Shown: positions 8,920 to 17,790 of the stretch, piece by piece
How positions within the stretch are numbered: the stretch's first letter is position 1
Layout of the letters: each line of letters begins with the position of its first letter
Assembly (NCBI GenBank): GCA_033720815.1
Contig: JAWWBT010000004.1
Coordinates: 1-40,784 of the forward strand
Origin: JAWWBS01 sp033720815
Lineage (GTDB): Bacteria; Pseudomonadota; Gammaproteobacteria; Natronospirales; JAJUFS01
Direction: 5' to 3'
Length of the DNA: 40,784 nt
Notes under the pieces: generated by a model
Told to the model about the DNA's origin: nothing
What the model saw: the letters and a program-made list of their open reading frames with translations, nothing else
The model's database searches: none
Position numbers and translations under genes: made by a program

Positions 8920-9859
8920 TGCGCTCCTGGAATTGAAGGATATTTCCGTGCACTACCGGCAGGCGGAGGGTAGAGGCAGCCTGACTGCGGTGGATCGCGT
9001 CAGCCTTTCCCTGGCAGCGGGTCGCACCCTGGGCATCGTTGGCGAATCGGGTTGCGGAAAGTCGAGCCTGGCGCGCGCCATCCTGCAGCTCGAAGACCAT
9101 GTCGGCGAAACGCGGCTGGCCGGCGAAGCGCTCGAGTCGCTGTCACCCAACATGCTCCGGGAGGCACGTTCCGCGATGCAGGCTGTCTTCCAGGACCCGC
9201 TGGCATCGTTGAACCCGCGCCGCCGGGTACTCGACATCGTGAGTGAGCCCCTTTCGATTCACCGCCGTGAAATGTCGGAGCAGGAGCGCGCGGAAAAGGC
9301 TGCCGAACTCCTCAAGCGCACCGGTATCGGCAAGGACCTGCACCTGCGTTATCCGCATGAGCTCTCGGGTGGCCAATGCCAGCGCGTGGCTATTGCCCGC
9401 GCCTTTGTCTGTGAACCGCGACTGGTGATCTGCGATGAGCCGGTCAGCGCACTCGACATGTCAGTGCGTGGACAGATCCTCTCCTTGCTGGCGACACTGC
9501 AGCGCGACCTCGGAATTGCACTGATCTTCATCGCACATGACATGTCAGCCGTGCGCTATCTCTGCGAGGAAGTCGTGGTGATGCTGGCGGGTGAGGTTGT
9601 GGAGCAGGCCGATCGGGAAACCCTGTTCGAGCGCCCGGCGCATCCGTACACGCGGCAATTGCTGAATGCGGTGCTGCCACCCGACCCGACGCAGCAGCCA
9701 CCGCCGTTGCCTCGTCGCGGCGATCATCGCGTGCCCGACAAGGGCTGTGTGTTTGCGCCGCGCTGTCCCTGGGTCCAGGATGCCTGTCGCGAGGAATTAC
9801 CGGAACTGAGACGGGTTGGCGGCGGCCTGGTGGCCTGCCGCCGCGCCGAAGAAATCTGA
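8912..9859 (+). CDS. Peptide ABC transporter ATP-binding protein, OppF/DppF type
   Basis: This is the second ATPase of the transporter. The ATG at 8912 overlaps the oppD stop by 8 bases. Walker A is GESGCGKS, the Q-loop is AVFQDPLASLNPRR, the signature is LSGGQCQRVAIARA, Walker B is LVICDEPVSALD and the H-loop is IAHD. The OppF-type C-terminal cysteine motif is present (CVFAPRCPWVQDAC). The signature carries Cys where Arg is common (GGQ-C-QRV). The product is about 315 residues. It is the last gene of the operon and its stop lies one base from the end of the convergent SIMPL gene. Confidence 0.96.
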   Translation: MSDALLELKDISVHYRQAEGRGSLTAVDRVSLSLAAGRTLGIVGESGCGKSSLARAILQLEDHVGETRLAGEALESLSPNMLREARSAMQAVFQDPLASLNPRRRVLDIVSEPLSIHRREMSEQERAEKAAELLKRTGIGKDLHLRYPHELSGGQCQRVAIARAFVCEPRLVICDEPVSALDMSVRGQILSLLATLQRDLGIALIFIAHDMSAVRYLCEEVVVMLAGEVVEQADRETLFERPAHPYTRQLLNAVLPPDPTQQPPPLPRRGDHRVPDKGCVFAPRCPWVQDACREELPELRRVGGGLVACRRAEEI

Positions 9860-9860
9860 A

Positions 9861-10580
9861 TCAGTCGACCAGTTCGAAGCGTACCCGTACGGTTGCCGGA
9901 ACGGTGATCTCGCCCTTGCGAATCGATGTCTGCATTTCGTCATGCGGTACGCCCTGCTCGGCACTGGCCAGGCGCATCATCGCTGTTCCACCGCCGTGCT
10001 CCTCGATTTCCAGGGCCTTGCCCAGTGAGCGACCGAGTTCCGTCGCGAGTGCTTCCGCGTTGGCGCGTGCATCTGCCGCAGCGGCAGCCAGTGCTTCACG
10101 ATAGACGGCGCGCGGATCGGCGATGCGGTAGCGGGGCGTTGAAAGCTGGTTCATCCCCGCTTCAGTGGCCGCGTCCATCAGTTTCCCCACCTGGTCCAGT
10201 TCCCGGGTCGTGACTTCCACGCTGCGACGGACGAAGAAACGTTCAGCGACCAGTTCCTCATCCCGCTGCACGGCGGATTCACGATGGGAGACGATATCGC
10301 TGCTATCAATGGCGTCGTCCGGGATGCCCATTTCCGCGAGACGTGCCAGCAGTTTCGCCACGCGCCGTTCAGCCTGGCCGCGCAGGGCTTCCACGTCCTC
10401 GCCGCGCAGGTGGACCTGCAATGTCACCACGGCCTCATTCGGCATGGCGGTCACAACCCCCGCGCCATTCACGCCAACAGTGTCTCTGGCAGGCGGTTCC
10501 CCGACAGGCTGGCAGCCGGCCAGCACGAGCAGCGTTGCGAATCCAGCGGCCTGAAGGCCACGTACAAGTAATTCCTTCAT
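9861..10580 (-). CDS. SIMPL-domain (DUF541) lipoprotein
   Basis: The 239-residue product begins with a lipoprotein signal; the lipobox LAGC is at about residues 20-23. The remainder matches the SIMPL/DUF541 pattern: VGVNGAGVVTAMPNEAVVTLQV near the N-terminus (quoted in part), a predicted helical stretch of paired repeats (ALRGQAERRVAKLLARLAEM), and a late segment in which VYREALAAAAADARANAEAL is typical. SIMPL proteins are envelope proteins of poorly defined function; E. coli YggE is linked to oxidative stress. A GGAG lies 9 bases before the ATG. The gene is convergent with oppF and divergent from the FecR gene. Confidence 0.88.
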   Translation of the reverse strand: MKELLVRGLQAAGFATLLVLAGCQPVGEPPARDTVGVNGAGVVTAMPNEAVVTLQVHLRGEDVEALRGQAERRVAKLLARLAEMGIPDDAIDSSDIVSHRESAVQRDEELVAERFFVRRSVEVTTRELDQVGKLMDAATEAGMNQLSTPRYRIADPRAVYREALAAAAADARANAEALATELGRSLGKALEIEEHGGGTAMMRLASAEQGVPHDEMQTSIRKGEITVPATVRVRFELVD

Positions 10581-10644
10581 TCCTTAAGCTCCATTAGCCC
10601 ATGCTTGATAATGCGCCCTGAGGGTGCCACCGTAATTCATCACA

Positions 10645-10675
10645 CGCTACCGGTGCAGTGATCTACAGGGTAGCG
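10645..10675. repeat. Inverted repeat between divergent SIMPL and FecR genes
   Basis: CGCTACC (10645-10651) and GGTAGCG (10669-10675) are perfect complements separated by 17 bases. They lie in the 137-base divergent intergenic region, about 43 bases before the FecR gene. This could be a leader hairpin or an operator; a chance match cannot be excluded. Confidence 0.4.
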
Positions 10676-10717
10676 AATCACCGATTTCCCGCCTCTCCGT
10701 CAACCAAGGAGTAGCCC

Positions 10718-11602
10718 ATGCGATTCCTGTTCCTCGCAATGATACTGACCTTGACGCCTCTCGCCGCACCTGTCGAGGCCGCTGAAGCCGTTGTCCACGC
10801 GGTTCAGTCGCCGGCCTGGATCGAGCGTGGCAACCGGGCTATTCCTGCCCGTCCCGGTAGCCCGTTACGGCCCGGGGACCTGTTGCGCACCGGTGCCAGT
10901 GGTCGTGCCCAGGTCGACCTGCCGGAAGGCTCCCGTGTAAAGCTGGGGTCCGATACCGAATTTCGCCCGACCCGTATCGTCGAACGTGAAGACGAAGACG
11001 GCGGCTTCCTCGATGCAGCACTGGATGTGCTGAAAGGCGCCTTCCGCTTCACCACGGGCCTTGCCGGCCAGGAGCGACGCCGCAGCATCGACGTAAAGGT
11101 GGGAGCAGTGACTGCCGGCATTCGCGGTACGGATCTCTGGGGCCGTTCCGGGCCGGATGAGGATTTCGTGGTGCTGCTCGAGGGCCGCATTGAAATGTCC
11201 ACGGAGGGCATGGCACCGGAAGTCCTGACCGAGCCACTGGATGGCCGGCGCCTGCGGACCGGGCAGGCCCAGCTTGAGCCCATGCCGGAAGTGACGATGG
11301 AACTGATCCAGCAGCTGGCGCCGCTGACGGAGCTCGATCCGGAGCTCGGCGCATTGACCGCGGATGGCGAACTGCAGCTGGTACTTGCCTCGTCGCGCTA
11401 TCCGCGCGGTGTCGAGGATATCCAGGCGCAGCTCGAGTCTGCCGGTTTTCCGGCCTACATCGAGGCGGTCCAGGTGGACGGCGTGATGTGGCACCGTGTC
11501 GTCATCGACAACGTCGCCTCGGTGGAGGATGGCCAACAGCTGGGCGGGTCACTGGTAGGCCAGTTCGGCGTGAATGGTTACTGGTTGCGCCCGATGAACT
11601 GA
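10718..11602 (+). CDS. Periplasmic FecR-domain protein with C-terminal SPOR domain
   Basis: The 294-residue protein has a Sec signal peptide (MRFLFLAMILTLTPLAAPVEA). Residues about 25-190 form a FecR-type domain: GDLLRTGASGRAQVDLPEGS, VKLGSDTEFRPTRIV and VKVGAVTAGIRGTDLWGRS. The last about 80 residues fit a SPOR fold (LQLVLASSRYPRGVEDIQAQ, then MWHRVVIDNVASVEDGQQLG). SPOR domains bind denuded septal peptidoglycan, so cell-wall association is likely. An AAGGAG precedes the ATG. No sigma factor or TonB receptor lies beside it, so it is not a canonical Fec anti-sigma factor. A strong terminator follows. Confidence 0.88.
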   Translation: MRFLFLAMILTLTPLAAPVEAAEAVVHAVQSPAWIERGNRAIPARPGSPLRPGDLLRTGASGRAQVDLPEGSRVKLGSDTEFRPTRIVEREDEDGGFLDAALDVLKGAFRFTTGLAGQERRRSIDVKVGAVTAGIRGTDLWGRSGPDEDFVVLLEGRIEMSTEGMAPEVLTEPLDGRRLRTGQAQLEPMPEVTMELIQQLAPLTELDPELGALTADGELQLVLASSRYPRGVEDIQAQLESAGFPAYIEAVQVDGVMWHRVVIDNVASVEDGQQLGGSLVGQFGVNGYWLRPMN

Positions 11603-11625
11603 ACACAGGCGCTTCCATGAAAAAA

Positions 11626-11656
11626 GCCCGCCGGTCTCCCGGCGGGCTTTTCTTTT
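11626..11656. terminator. Bidirectional rho-independent terminator
   Basis: A perfect 9-bp stem, GCCCGCCGG (11626-11634) and CCGGCGGGC (11639-11647), has a TCTC loop. A T-rich run follows on the + strand and an A-run precedes it (11621-11625). It lies between the convergent FecR gene and the S9 peptidase and can serve both. Confidence 0.93.
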
Positions 11657-11672
11657 CCAGTAGCAAACTGGC

Positions 11673-13631
11673 TCAGTCTCGCTCCAGCAATTCGTCGATG
11701 AATAACGCGACCGTTGCGAGATAGGCCTCGCGGTTATCCTTCTTGCGGAACCCGTGGCCTTCGTTCTTCGCCATGAGGTACCAGACCTCGTTACCGCTGT
11801 CGCGCATTTCCGCCACCATCTGCTCGGATTCCGAGAGCGGCACGCGCGGGTCGTTGGCGCCCTGGATCACGAGCAACGGCTTGTCGAATTCGTCGGCATG
11901 GTTGGCCGGCGAAATCTCCTGCAGGAAATCGTACATTTCCGGATCACGCTCGTCACCGTATTCGGCGCGGCGCAGGTCACGACGGTAGGCCTTCGTGTTC
12001 TTCAGGAAGGTCACAAAATTCGAGATGCCGACCACATCGATACCGCCCAGCAGCCGCTCGTCGTAATGCATCATGGAGGCGAGCACCATGTAACCGCCAT
12101 ACGAACCGCCGTAGACAATCGCGCGATCCGCGTCGAGGTCGTCACGGGTCTCCAGCCAGTCGAGCAATGCGCCGATATCCTTCACGGAATCCTCGCGCTT
12201 GAACCCGTTATCCAGCTGCAGGTAGCTCTTGCCGTACCCGGCGGAACCGCGAACGTTGGGTGCCACGATCGCCACGCCCAGCTCGTTGATCAGGAACTGG
12301 AAGGTCGACGAGAACGACGGGCGGTACTGGCTCTCCGGCCCGCCGTGGATGTAGACGACGACCGGGTGCTTGTCGCCACCGCGCGGTTCGCCTTCCGGCT
12401 TGTAGACGAATGCCGGAATCTTGCGCGCCTGGCCATCGACCTCGTCGAAGGTCGGGTAATGAACGAGTTCCGCGGTCACAAAGGTGTCGGCATTCAGGCC
12501 GCCGATCTCGCTCTGCGTCCAGCGCGTGAATTCCTCGTCGTCGATGTCATAGATGTGCACATCCGTTGCGTCATCGGACGGTGCAAAGGTCACGGCGAGG
12601 CGCTCGGATTCCTGGTCGAAGCCGAAGCCGCCGATCTGGCCCACAGGGACTCCCTCGACGCGCTCGTGTTCACCGTCGTCAACCTCATGCAGCCACAGGC
12701 GCTCCATGCCGTTTTCGTTTGCCGCAAAGGCGATGTATTCACCATCGTCGCTCTGCGCGAAGCCGTTGATGTCCCAGTCGATATCGCCGGTCAGCGTGAC
12801 GAGTTCGCCCGTTTCCCGATCGAGGCGATGCAGGCGCTTGAACTCGCTGCCCTGGTCGGAAACCAGGTAGATGTAATCGCCGTTCACGCCGTAGGCGCCG
12901 CCGCCATAACCGACGCGCTGGTCAGTCGGGTTGATTTCGGTCATCTCGCCGCTGGCGACGTCCACTTCGTAGATGTACGCCTCGTTGATGGAGACATACC
13001 TGATGACCAGCAGCTTCGTGTCGTCGGGCGACCAGTCCATCACCCAGAATGCGCCGTCGACTTCCGCGACCATGCGCGCCGATTCCGGGCCTTCCGGTGT
13101 TGCTACCCAGATATCCTGGTTGGTGCCGTCGTCGCGGTTGCTGGTAAAGGCAAAGCGCTTGCCATCGTTCGACCAGGTGTAGCCGCTGTTGCGCGACTCG
13201 CCATCGGTCAGCAGGCGTTCCTGGCCGTTGCGCGTATCAAAGAAGAAGATCTGGTTCTGCTCATTGCCGCCGAAATCCCTGGTGAACAGGAAGCCATGGC
13301 GCCACGGACCCTCGTCCGCGTAGCTGCCACCGCCAACCGGCTCGTCGTAGAACGTCAGCTGGTGGCGAACACCCATCGGTTCATCGACACGGTGCAGCTG
13401 TGTCGTGCTGCCGAAGCGCGTGCCGATCATGATGCCGCCGTCAGGCGTCCAGCCGCGCAGCGAAGCGCCACGCACATTGTTGTACTGGCGCAGTCGATCC
13501 AGGGTTTCTTCGGGAATGTCAGGTATACCTTCCATTACCAGCGCGCCCTTCTCGACGCGCTCCACGTTTTCGGCAAGAGCCGCTGCCGGCAGCACCAGCA
13601 ACAGCGCCGCAAGATTGATTGCTTTTCGCAT
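11673..13631 (-). CDS. Secreted S9-family prolyl oligopeptidase-type serine peptidase
   Basis: An upstream ATG (13643) is in frame, but a strong GGGGAG lies between it and the ATG at 13631, so translation most likely starts at 13631 (MRKAINLAALLLVLPAAALA signal peptide). The 652-residue product has an N-terminal beta-propeller with repeated WSPD/SDDG-type strands (TWSNDGKRFAFTSNRDDGT, DWSPDDTKLLVIR). A C-terminal alpha/beta hydrolase domain follows. The catalytic residues are visible: Ser near 510 in GGSYGGYM, Asp near 594 in QGANDPRVP and His near 626 in NEGHGF. It should cleave short peptides in the periplasm. Because it is divergent from the MBL gene, the two may share the 95-base control region. 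Confidence 0.93.
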   Translation of the reverse strand: MRKAINLAALLLVLPAAALAENVERVEKGALVMEGIPDIPEETLDRLRQYNNVRGASLRGWTPDGGIMIGTRFGSTTQLHRVDEPMGVRHQLTFYDEPVGGGSYADEGPWRHGFLFTRDFGGNEQNQIFFFDTRNGQERLLTDGESRNSGYTWSNDGKRFAFTSNRDDGTNQDIWVATPEGPESARMVAEVDGAFWVMDWSPDDTKLLVIRYVSINEAYIYEVDVASGEMTEINPTDQRVGYGGGAYGVNGDYIYLVSDQGSEFKRLHRLDRETGELVTLTGDIDWDINGFAQSDDGEYIAFAANENGMERLWLHEVDDGEHERVEGVPVGQIGGFGFDQESERLAVTFAPSDDATDVHIYDIDDEEFTRWTQSEIGGLNADTFVTAELVHYPTFDEVDGQARKIPAFVYKPEGEPRGGDKHPVVVYIHGGPESQYRPSFSSTFQFLINELGVAIVAPNVRGSAGYGKSYLQLDNGFKREDSVKDIGALLDWLETRDDLDADRAIVYGGSYGGYMVLASMMHYDERLLGGIDVVGISNFVTFLKNTKAYRRDLRRAEYGDERDPEMYDFLQEISPANHADEFDKPLLVIQGANDPRVPLSESEQMVAEMRDSGNEVWYLMAKNEGHGFRKKDNREAYLATVALFIDELLERD

Positions 13632-13681
13632 GTTTCTCCCCATGGCTTGCTTGAAGAAGGCAGCGAGTGCCGCCTGGCGTT

Positions 13682-13691
13682 ACACTAGTGT
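13682..13691. promoter_or_regulatory. Palindrome ACACTAGTGT in the divergent S9 / MBL promoter region
   Basis: A perfect 10-base palindrome sits midway between the divergent starts at 13631 and 13727. It is a possible regulator site, but short palindromes arise by chance. Confidence 0.3.
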
Positions 13692-13726
13692 TCTTGACCA
13701 CACGCAGTCACTGCAGGTTCCCGTCA

Positions 13727-14674
13727 ATGTCCGCCAAGACCACAGATTTCAATGATGGCATTACCGCCATCGACACGGATTACGTCAAGCCGCAGCTCGA
13801 TGCGAGCCACCTGGTTATTCGCGACAAGCGCGCCGCCTTTGTCGACACCGGCACCACGCATTCGGTGCCGGCGCTGCTTGATGCGCTGGATGAGCGCAAC
13901 ATCCCGGTGGATTACGTCGATTATGTCTTCCTGACGCATATCCATCTCGACCACGCCGGGGGCGCCGGTGCGCTGATGCGGGAATTGCCGAACGCGAAAC
14001 TGGTCGTGCACCCGCGTGGTGCAAGGCACATGGCAGAGCCGGCGAAGCTCGAGGCGGGTACGCGAGCGGTTTACGGGGATGAGGCCTTCGAGCGGCTCTA
14101 CGGCGAGATCATCCCGGTGGCGGAAGAGCGCATCGAAGTCGTCGAGGATGGCGATATGCGCCTGCTCGGCGGCAGTCCGATGACCTTCCTGCACACGCCC
14201 GGGCATGCGTTGCATCACTACACGATTCACGATGCGGATGCGCGTTCGGCATTCACTGGCGATACCTTCGGAATTTCCTATCGCGCCTTCGATACCGAAA
14301 ATGGTGCGTTCATTTTCCCGGCGACTACGCCGACCCACTTTGACCCGATCCAGGCGCGGGATTCGATCGACCGCATCCTGTCACTCGACATCGATCACTG
14401 TTTCCTAACGCATTACAGCCGTGTCAGTGACCTCGAGCGACTTGGCGAGGACCTGCAAGGCGACCTGGTCGCGTTCACCGAGATCGCAAAGCGCTGTGCC
14501 GATGAACCCGACCGCACGGAAGCGATCCGCAGGATGATGCGCGCCTACCTCGGGGCGCGACTCGACGAGCACGGCTTCCCGGATGATCCGGCAAGGCGCA
14601 ATGAATGGCTGGAAATGGACATTGACCTGAATGCGAAAGGCCTGGCGGTCTGGCTCGACCGCCAGGAAAAATAG
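13727..14674 (+). CDS. MBL-fold metallo-hydrolase
   Basis: This 315-residue metallo-beta-lactamase-fold protein carries the metal-binding motif FLTHIHLDHAGG (H-x-H-x-D-H). Further ligands are suggested by HTPGHALHH, the GDTFG aspartate and LTHYSR. The ATG at 13727 (MSAKTTDFNDGITAIDTDYV) gives a normal cytoplasmic N-terminus with no signal peptide. The C-terminal about 90 residues, after LTHYSRVSDLERL, are helical and resemble the extension in MBL proteins annotated as Zn-dependent hydrolases. Substrate is unknown. Its end is 12 bases from the convergent DUF6502 gene. Confidence 0.9.
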   Translation: MSAKTTDFNDGITAIDTDYVKPQLDASHLVIRDKRAAFVDTGTTHSVPALLDALDERNIPVDYVDYVFLTHIHLDHAGGAGALMRELPNAKLVVHPRGARHMAEPAKLEAGTRAVYGDEAFERLYGEIIPVAEERIEVVEDGDMRLLGGSPMTFLHTPGHALHHYTIHDADARSAFTGDTFGISYRAFDTENGAFIFPATTPTHFDPIQARDSIDRILSLDIDHCFLTHYSRVSDLERLGEDLQGDLVAFTEIAKRCADEPDRTEAIRRMMRAYLGARLDEHGFPDDPARRNEWLEMDIDLNAKGLAVWLDRQEK

Positions 14675-14686
14675 CCCAGGGGAAAA

Positions 14687-15418
14687 CTACTGCACCAGGT
14701 GCAGGCGGTTGGCCTCGATTTCCGCGTCTTCGCGGACCGCACGCGGCAATTCGCTGGTGGGATTTGCGGCAAGCATCTGGTCGACCTCGGCGAGTGCCCT
14801 GGCGGCCACCCTTGCGGCCTCTTCGACCTGCTCCACATCGATGGGCCGCATCACGTAGACCTTGTGCCGTACCCGTATTTCGTCTTCCGAGACCATCTCG
14901 CAACAACCCGCACGTAGCAGTTCGTCAAGAATTGCGCGCGGCGGGATGTCGCCGCTGTAGGCACTGACAAGGGAACTGAACGAACGCCGCCCTGTGCCGG
15001 AGCGGAAAGGGATCTCCAGCGGTTCGCCGTCCTTGCCGAGATAGGTCTCGTCGTTCAGCCAGCCCTCGAGCACCCTTGCAGCCCGGTTCGATGATTGCAG
15101 CGCGTCGTTCAGGTCGGGACGCGCACTGGAATACAGGCGAAGCACTTCCTTGCGCGAAAGCGCGGTCAGGCAGGCAACGCGAGCCTTGAACTGGCGACGC
15201 CGGCGCGGCACGAAGAACTCCTTTTCTGCCATCGCGATATCCACGCATAGCCAGCGACATACCTGGTTCAGTTCGGGATAGGAAAGACCCAGGCGCATCA
15301 ACGTGCGCACCAGCGGTCGAAGTGCGCGCAGGGCGAAGGCGATTACCGCCTTGCGCATCATGCCGGCTTCCTCGGCGGAATAATCGCGACTTGCCAGGCG
15401 GCGTTTCTCGGCTTCCAT
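14687..15418 (-). CDS. DUF6502-like protein, possible DNA-binding regulator
   Basis: This 243-residue basic cytoplasmic protein is assigned by pattern: an opening helix block (RKAVIAFALRALRPLVRTLM), then GLSYPELNQVCRWLCVDIA, which looks like a winged-helix start, a basic RRRRQFKARVACLTALSRKE and GEPLEIPF. The order resembles proteins called DUF6502. The ATG at 15418 is fixed by an AAGGAGG six bases upstream; longer starts would place the SD inside the gene. The C-terminus is acidic and helical. It is probably a transcriptional regulator, but this is inference. Confidence 0.65.
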   Translation of the reverse strand: MEAEKRRLASRDYSAEEAGMMRKAVIAFALRALRPLVRTLMRLGLSYPELNQVCRWLCVDIAMAEKEFFVPRRRRQFKARVACLTALSRKEVLRLYSSARPDLNDALQSSNRAARVLEGWLNDETYLGKDGEPLEIPFRSGTGRRSFSSLVSAYSGDIPPRAILDELLRAGCCEMVSEDEIRVRHKVYVMRPIDVEQVEEAARVAARALAEVDQMLAANPTSELPRAVREDAEIEANRLHLVQ

Positions 15419-15513
15419 GAGACCTCCTTGTCGGCGCGGAATACCTTGCTGCAAGTATCCGGAGGGAATTTCACCCCGTCTTTCCGGTGTTGGCTCAATT
15501 TGGGTCCGTAATT

Positions 15514-15572
15514 CCTGCAGAGGCGATGATTCCCACCCCTAGCGGGAGTCCTGCTTCAAAAGGGAATGCAGG
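15514..15572. repeat. Nested imperfect palindrome (possible intergenic repeat element)
   Basis: The outer arms CCTGCA (15514-15519) and TGCAGG (15567-15572) are perfect complements. An inner near-perfect hairpin, GATTCCCAC (15528-15536) and GCGGGAGTC (15542-15550), has one mismatch and one G-T pair. The block fills much of the 242-base gap between the DUF6502 and HD-GYP genes. It looks like a degenerate dispersed palindromic repeat. Confidence 0.45.
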
Positions 15573-15660
15573 CACCCAAATTTCCCTGATTGCGACCACC
15601 CGGCGGTGCCTCGGTAAAATCAGCTTCTTGCGGAACACCATTGCAGCAAGGACGCGAGCA

Positions 15661-16902
15661 ATGAAGATAAAGCTGGACACGGGAAGCGTGCGCCTCGGCA
15701 TGTTCGTTGCCGAACTTGATCGCCCGTGGCTGGAGAGCCCTTTCCTCTTCCAGGGCTTCCTGCTCGACGACCCGGGTGATCTCGACCAGCTGCGCGACAT
15801 CTGTTGCCATGTATTCGTTGACGACCTGCGGTCTTCACAGGACCCGGCCATCCAGGATGTCCTGCGCGGCGCCATGGGAGGCTTGCGCTCCGGTCGCGTC
15901 AACCGGATCAACGTCGAGTTCGAGGAATGGAAGGGTGCGGCACGGCTTCGGCAAACCCTGGCCAGGCTGAAGGATGCCACGACGCAGACGCGCGAGCGCA
16001 TGCAGGAAGTGCTCGACGATGTCGAACAGGGTCGCGCCATCGAGACCCAGCGTACCCGCGAAGTGGTTTCCGACCTCGTCGCCAGGGTCACGCGTAATCC
16101 CCATACCGCGCAATGGATAACGCTGCTGAAGGCGAAAGACCAGGAAATTGCCCAGCATTGCATCAACGTATCGGTGCTGGCGGCAATGCTGGCCCGCGAA
16201 CTTGGCTGGTCGGATTCGCTGGTCAACATCGTCAGTGAGGCAGCCATGTTGCACGATGCCGGCATGTCCCGCGTGCCGGAGTGGATTCGATCCAAGCCGG
16301 GACCGCTCACGCAACGCGAATTCCAGCTGGTGAAAATGCATCCGGCGTATACGGCTCGCCTTCTTGGCGAGGCGGGCGGATACGATGAAAGGATCATCGA
16401 CATCGTGCGACACCATCATGAGCGCAATGACGGGTCGGGCTATCCCGATGCACTGGTGGGCCACGAGATCGCCGATTACGTGCAGGTGGTCGCGATTGCC
16501 GATGTCTATGAATCAATGACAACGGAAAAACCCTACGAACCGGCGCTGGCGCCCTCGGTAGCCCTGACCCGCCTGCACAGCCGTGCCCGTAACCATTTCT
16601 CGCGACTGCTGGTCGAGGCCTTCATCCGCGCGCTGGGGATTTACCCGCTATCCAGTCTCGTCCGGTTGCGCAACGGTGCGATCGGCATCGTGGTGTCCTC
16701 CCAGGAAGAAAATCGCCTGAAACCGGTGCTGTTGCTCGTCCGTGACGAGAAGGGCCAGAAGGTCTGGCCCCGGCGCATGGTGAACCTTGCCCTGTTCGAA
16801 GGTGATCGCTACGCGGACTGGAAAATAGACACCATCATCGATCCCGACGAAATCGGACTCGACGTACGCCAGGTGCTCATCGAGGAATTCATGTTGCGCT
16901 AA
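15661..16902 (+). CDS. HD-GYP domain cyclic-di-GMP phosphodiesterase with N-terminal DUF3391
   Basis: The 413-residue protein has an N-terminal DUF3391 region (about 1-130, starting KIKLDTGSVRLGMFVAELDR). A helical linker and an HD-GYP domain follow from about 140. Metal and catalytic residues are intact: H166, H198-D199 (MLHDAGM), H227 (KMHPAY), the HHHERNDGSGYP block (251-262) with the GYP triad, and VVAIADVYESMT. An intact HD-GYP predicts hydrolysis of c-di-GMP, thereby affecting motility or biofilm behaviour. The ATG at 15661 is the family-like start; an AAGGAC is upstream. No receiver domain is present, so regulation is not by direct phosphotransfer. Confidence 0.94.
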   Translation: MKIKLDTGSVRLGMFVAELDRPWLESPFLFQGFLLDDPGDLDQLRDICCHVFVDDLRSSQDPAIQDVLRGAMGGLRSGRVNRINVEFEEWKGAARLRQTLARLKDATTQTRERMQEVLDDVEQGRAIETQRTREVVSDLVARVTRNPHTAQWITLLKAKDQEIAQHCINVSVLAAMLARELGWSDSLVNIVSEAAMLHDAGMSRVPEWIRSKPGPLTQREFQLVKMHPAYTARLLGEAGGYDERIIDIVRHHHERNDGSGYPDALVGHEIADYVQVVAIADVYESMTTEKPYEPALAPSVALTRLHSRARNHFSRLLVEAFIRALGIYPLSSLVRLRNGAIGIVVSSQEENRLKPVLLLVRDEKGQKVWPRRMVNLALFEGDRYADWKIDTIIDPDEIGLDVRQVLIEEFMLR

Positions 16903-16903
16903 C

Positions 16904-17617
16904 TCAGCGCAGCGCGTGTTGCCGGATCGCGCGCCTTGTTTCCATCGGATGCGTTTCTTGCAGGAATTCCAGTATTGCCTGGGCGTAGTTTTCCTCCCCG
17001 CCGAAAATCCCCATGTCCTCGCCGCCGGCTGCCTGCTGGCGCCTGCGTTCCCGTGCGGCCATATCCAGCAGGGTGATGATGGCGGCCGGGATCCGTTCGT
17101 GAGTGCGGTCGGTATTCGGGATCGATTTCAGGAACTTGCGCGCGCCCAGCAGCACCATGCTCTGCAGGTCGGTGGGTTTCAGGCGGCGACCTTCCGCCAG
17201 CGCCGCCAGCCGGTCGCCGAACCATTTCACGCAGGGGTGCTCCAGCCCTTCCAGGCGGATGGCCTCGATCAGGTCGACATGCGCAATTTTCCTGAGGCGC
17301 CCCAGGTTCACGTCGCTCCCGACCGGCAGCCACTGGTCCATGGTCTGGATTTCTTCCACCGGTTCGTCCCCGCCGAAGGGGGCTACTCCCAGTGCCACCG
17401 GCGTGACAATCACGTCGCGCAGGCGTGAATCGAGCGTGACGCGCTGGCCGAAATTCCCCCGCGACCACTGCACGACGTAGCCGCGGCCGCTGGAGAGTTC
17501 CTTGTGACCTTCCGCCAGGCCGCGGGCGCCCAGCGACTGAAGGGCCTGTTCGATTCGCTCCAGCGGGTGCTGCCGCGGACCCCCGAACAAGCCGATCACC
17601 TTCGAAATAGCTCCCAT
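16904..17617 (-). CDS. Conserved-looking cytoplasmic protein, function unknown
   Basis: The 237-residue product has no signal peptide or membrane segment. The ATG at 17617 follows a GGGAGG and begins MGAISKVIGLFGG. I do not recognise a domain. The middle contains SRGNFGQRVTLDSRLRDVIV and a helical segment with LEHPCVKWFGDRLAALAEGR. The C-terminus has an acidic loop (AAGGEDMGIFGGEENYA) and ends with QETHPMETRRAIRQHALR. Good reading-frame coherence and a strong SD support it as real. It is convergent with the HD-GYP gene, with one base between the stops. Confidence 0.75.
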   Translation of the reverse strand: MGAISKVIGLFGGPRQHPLERIEQALQSLGARGLAEGHKELSSGRGYVVQWSRGNFGQRVTLDSRLRDVIVTPVALGVAPFGGDEPVEEIQTMDQWLPVGSDVNLGRLRKIAHVDLIEAIRLEGLEHPCVKWFGDRLAALAEGRRLKPTDLQSMVLLGARKFLKSIPNTDRTHERIPAAIITLLDMAARERRRQQAAGGEDMGIFGGEENYAQAILEFLQETHPMETRRAIRQHALR

Positions 17618-17790
17618 TTTCCGCTTTCCTCCCTGAACCGAGCGGGCCGGCCATCCTAGGCGGCGCTGTTTCCCCTGCCTATCGGGAGTGCCTGTAGCTT
17701 GCATGTTCCTGCCCCTGTTGGATTAGCATTCGCGGCTGAAGACGCCGCACCGTGTGTGCCAGAATGCGGAAAACCCCGATGGAGAGGATC

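Noticed and set aside
11754..13688. Very long open frame antisense to the S9 peptidase
   Set aside because: The complement has a signal peptide, propeller strands and an intact catalytic triad; the antisense frame has none.
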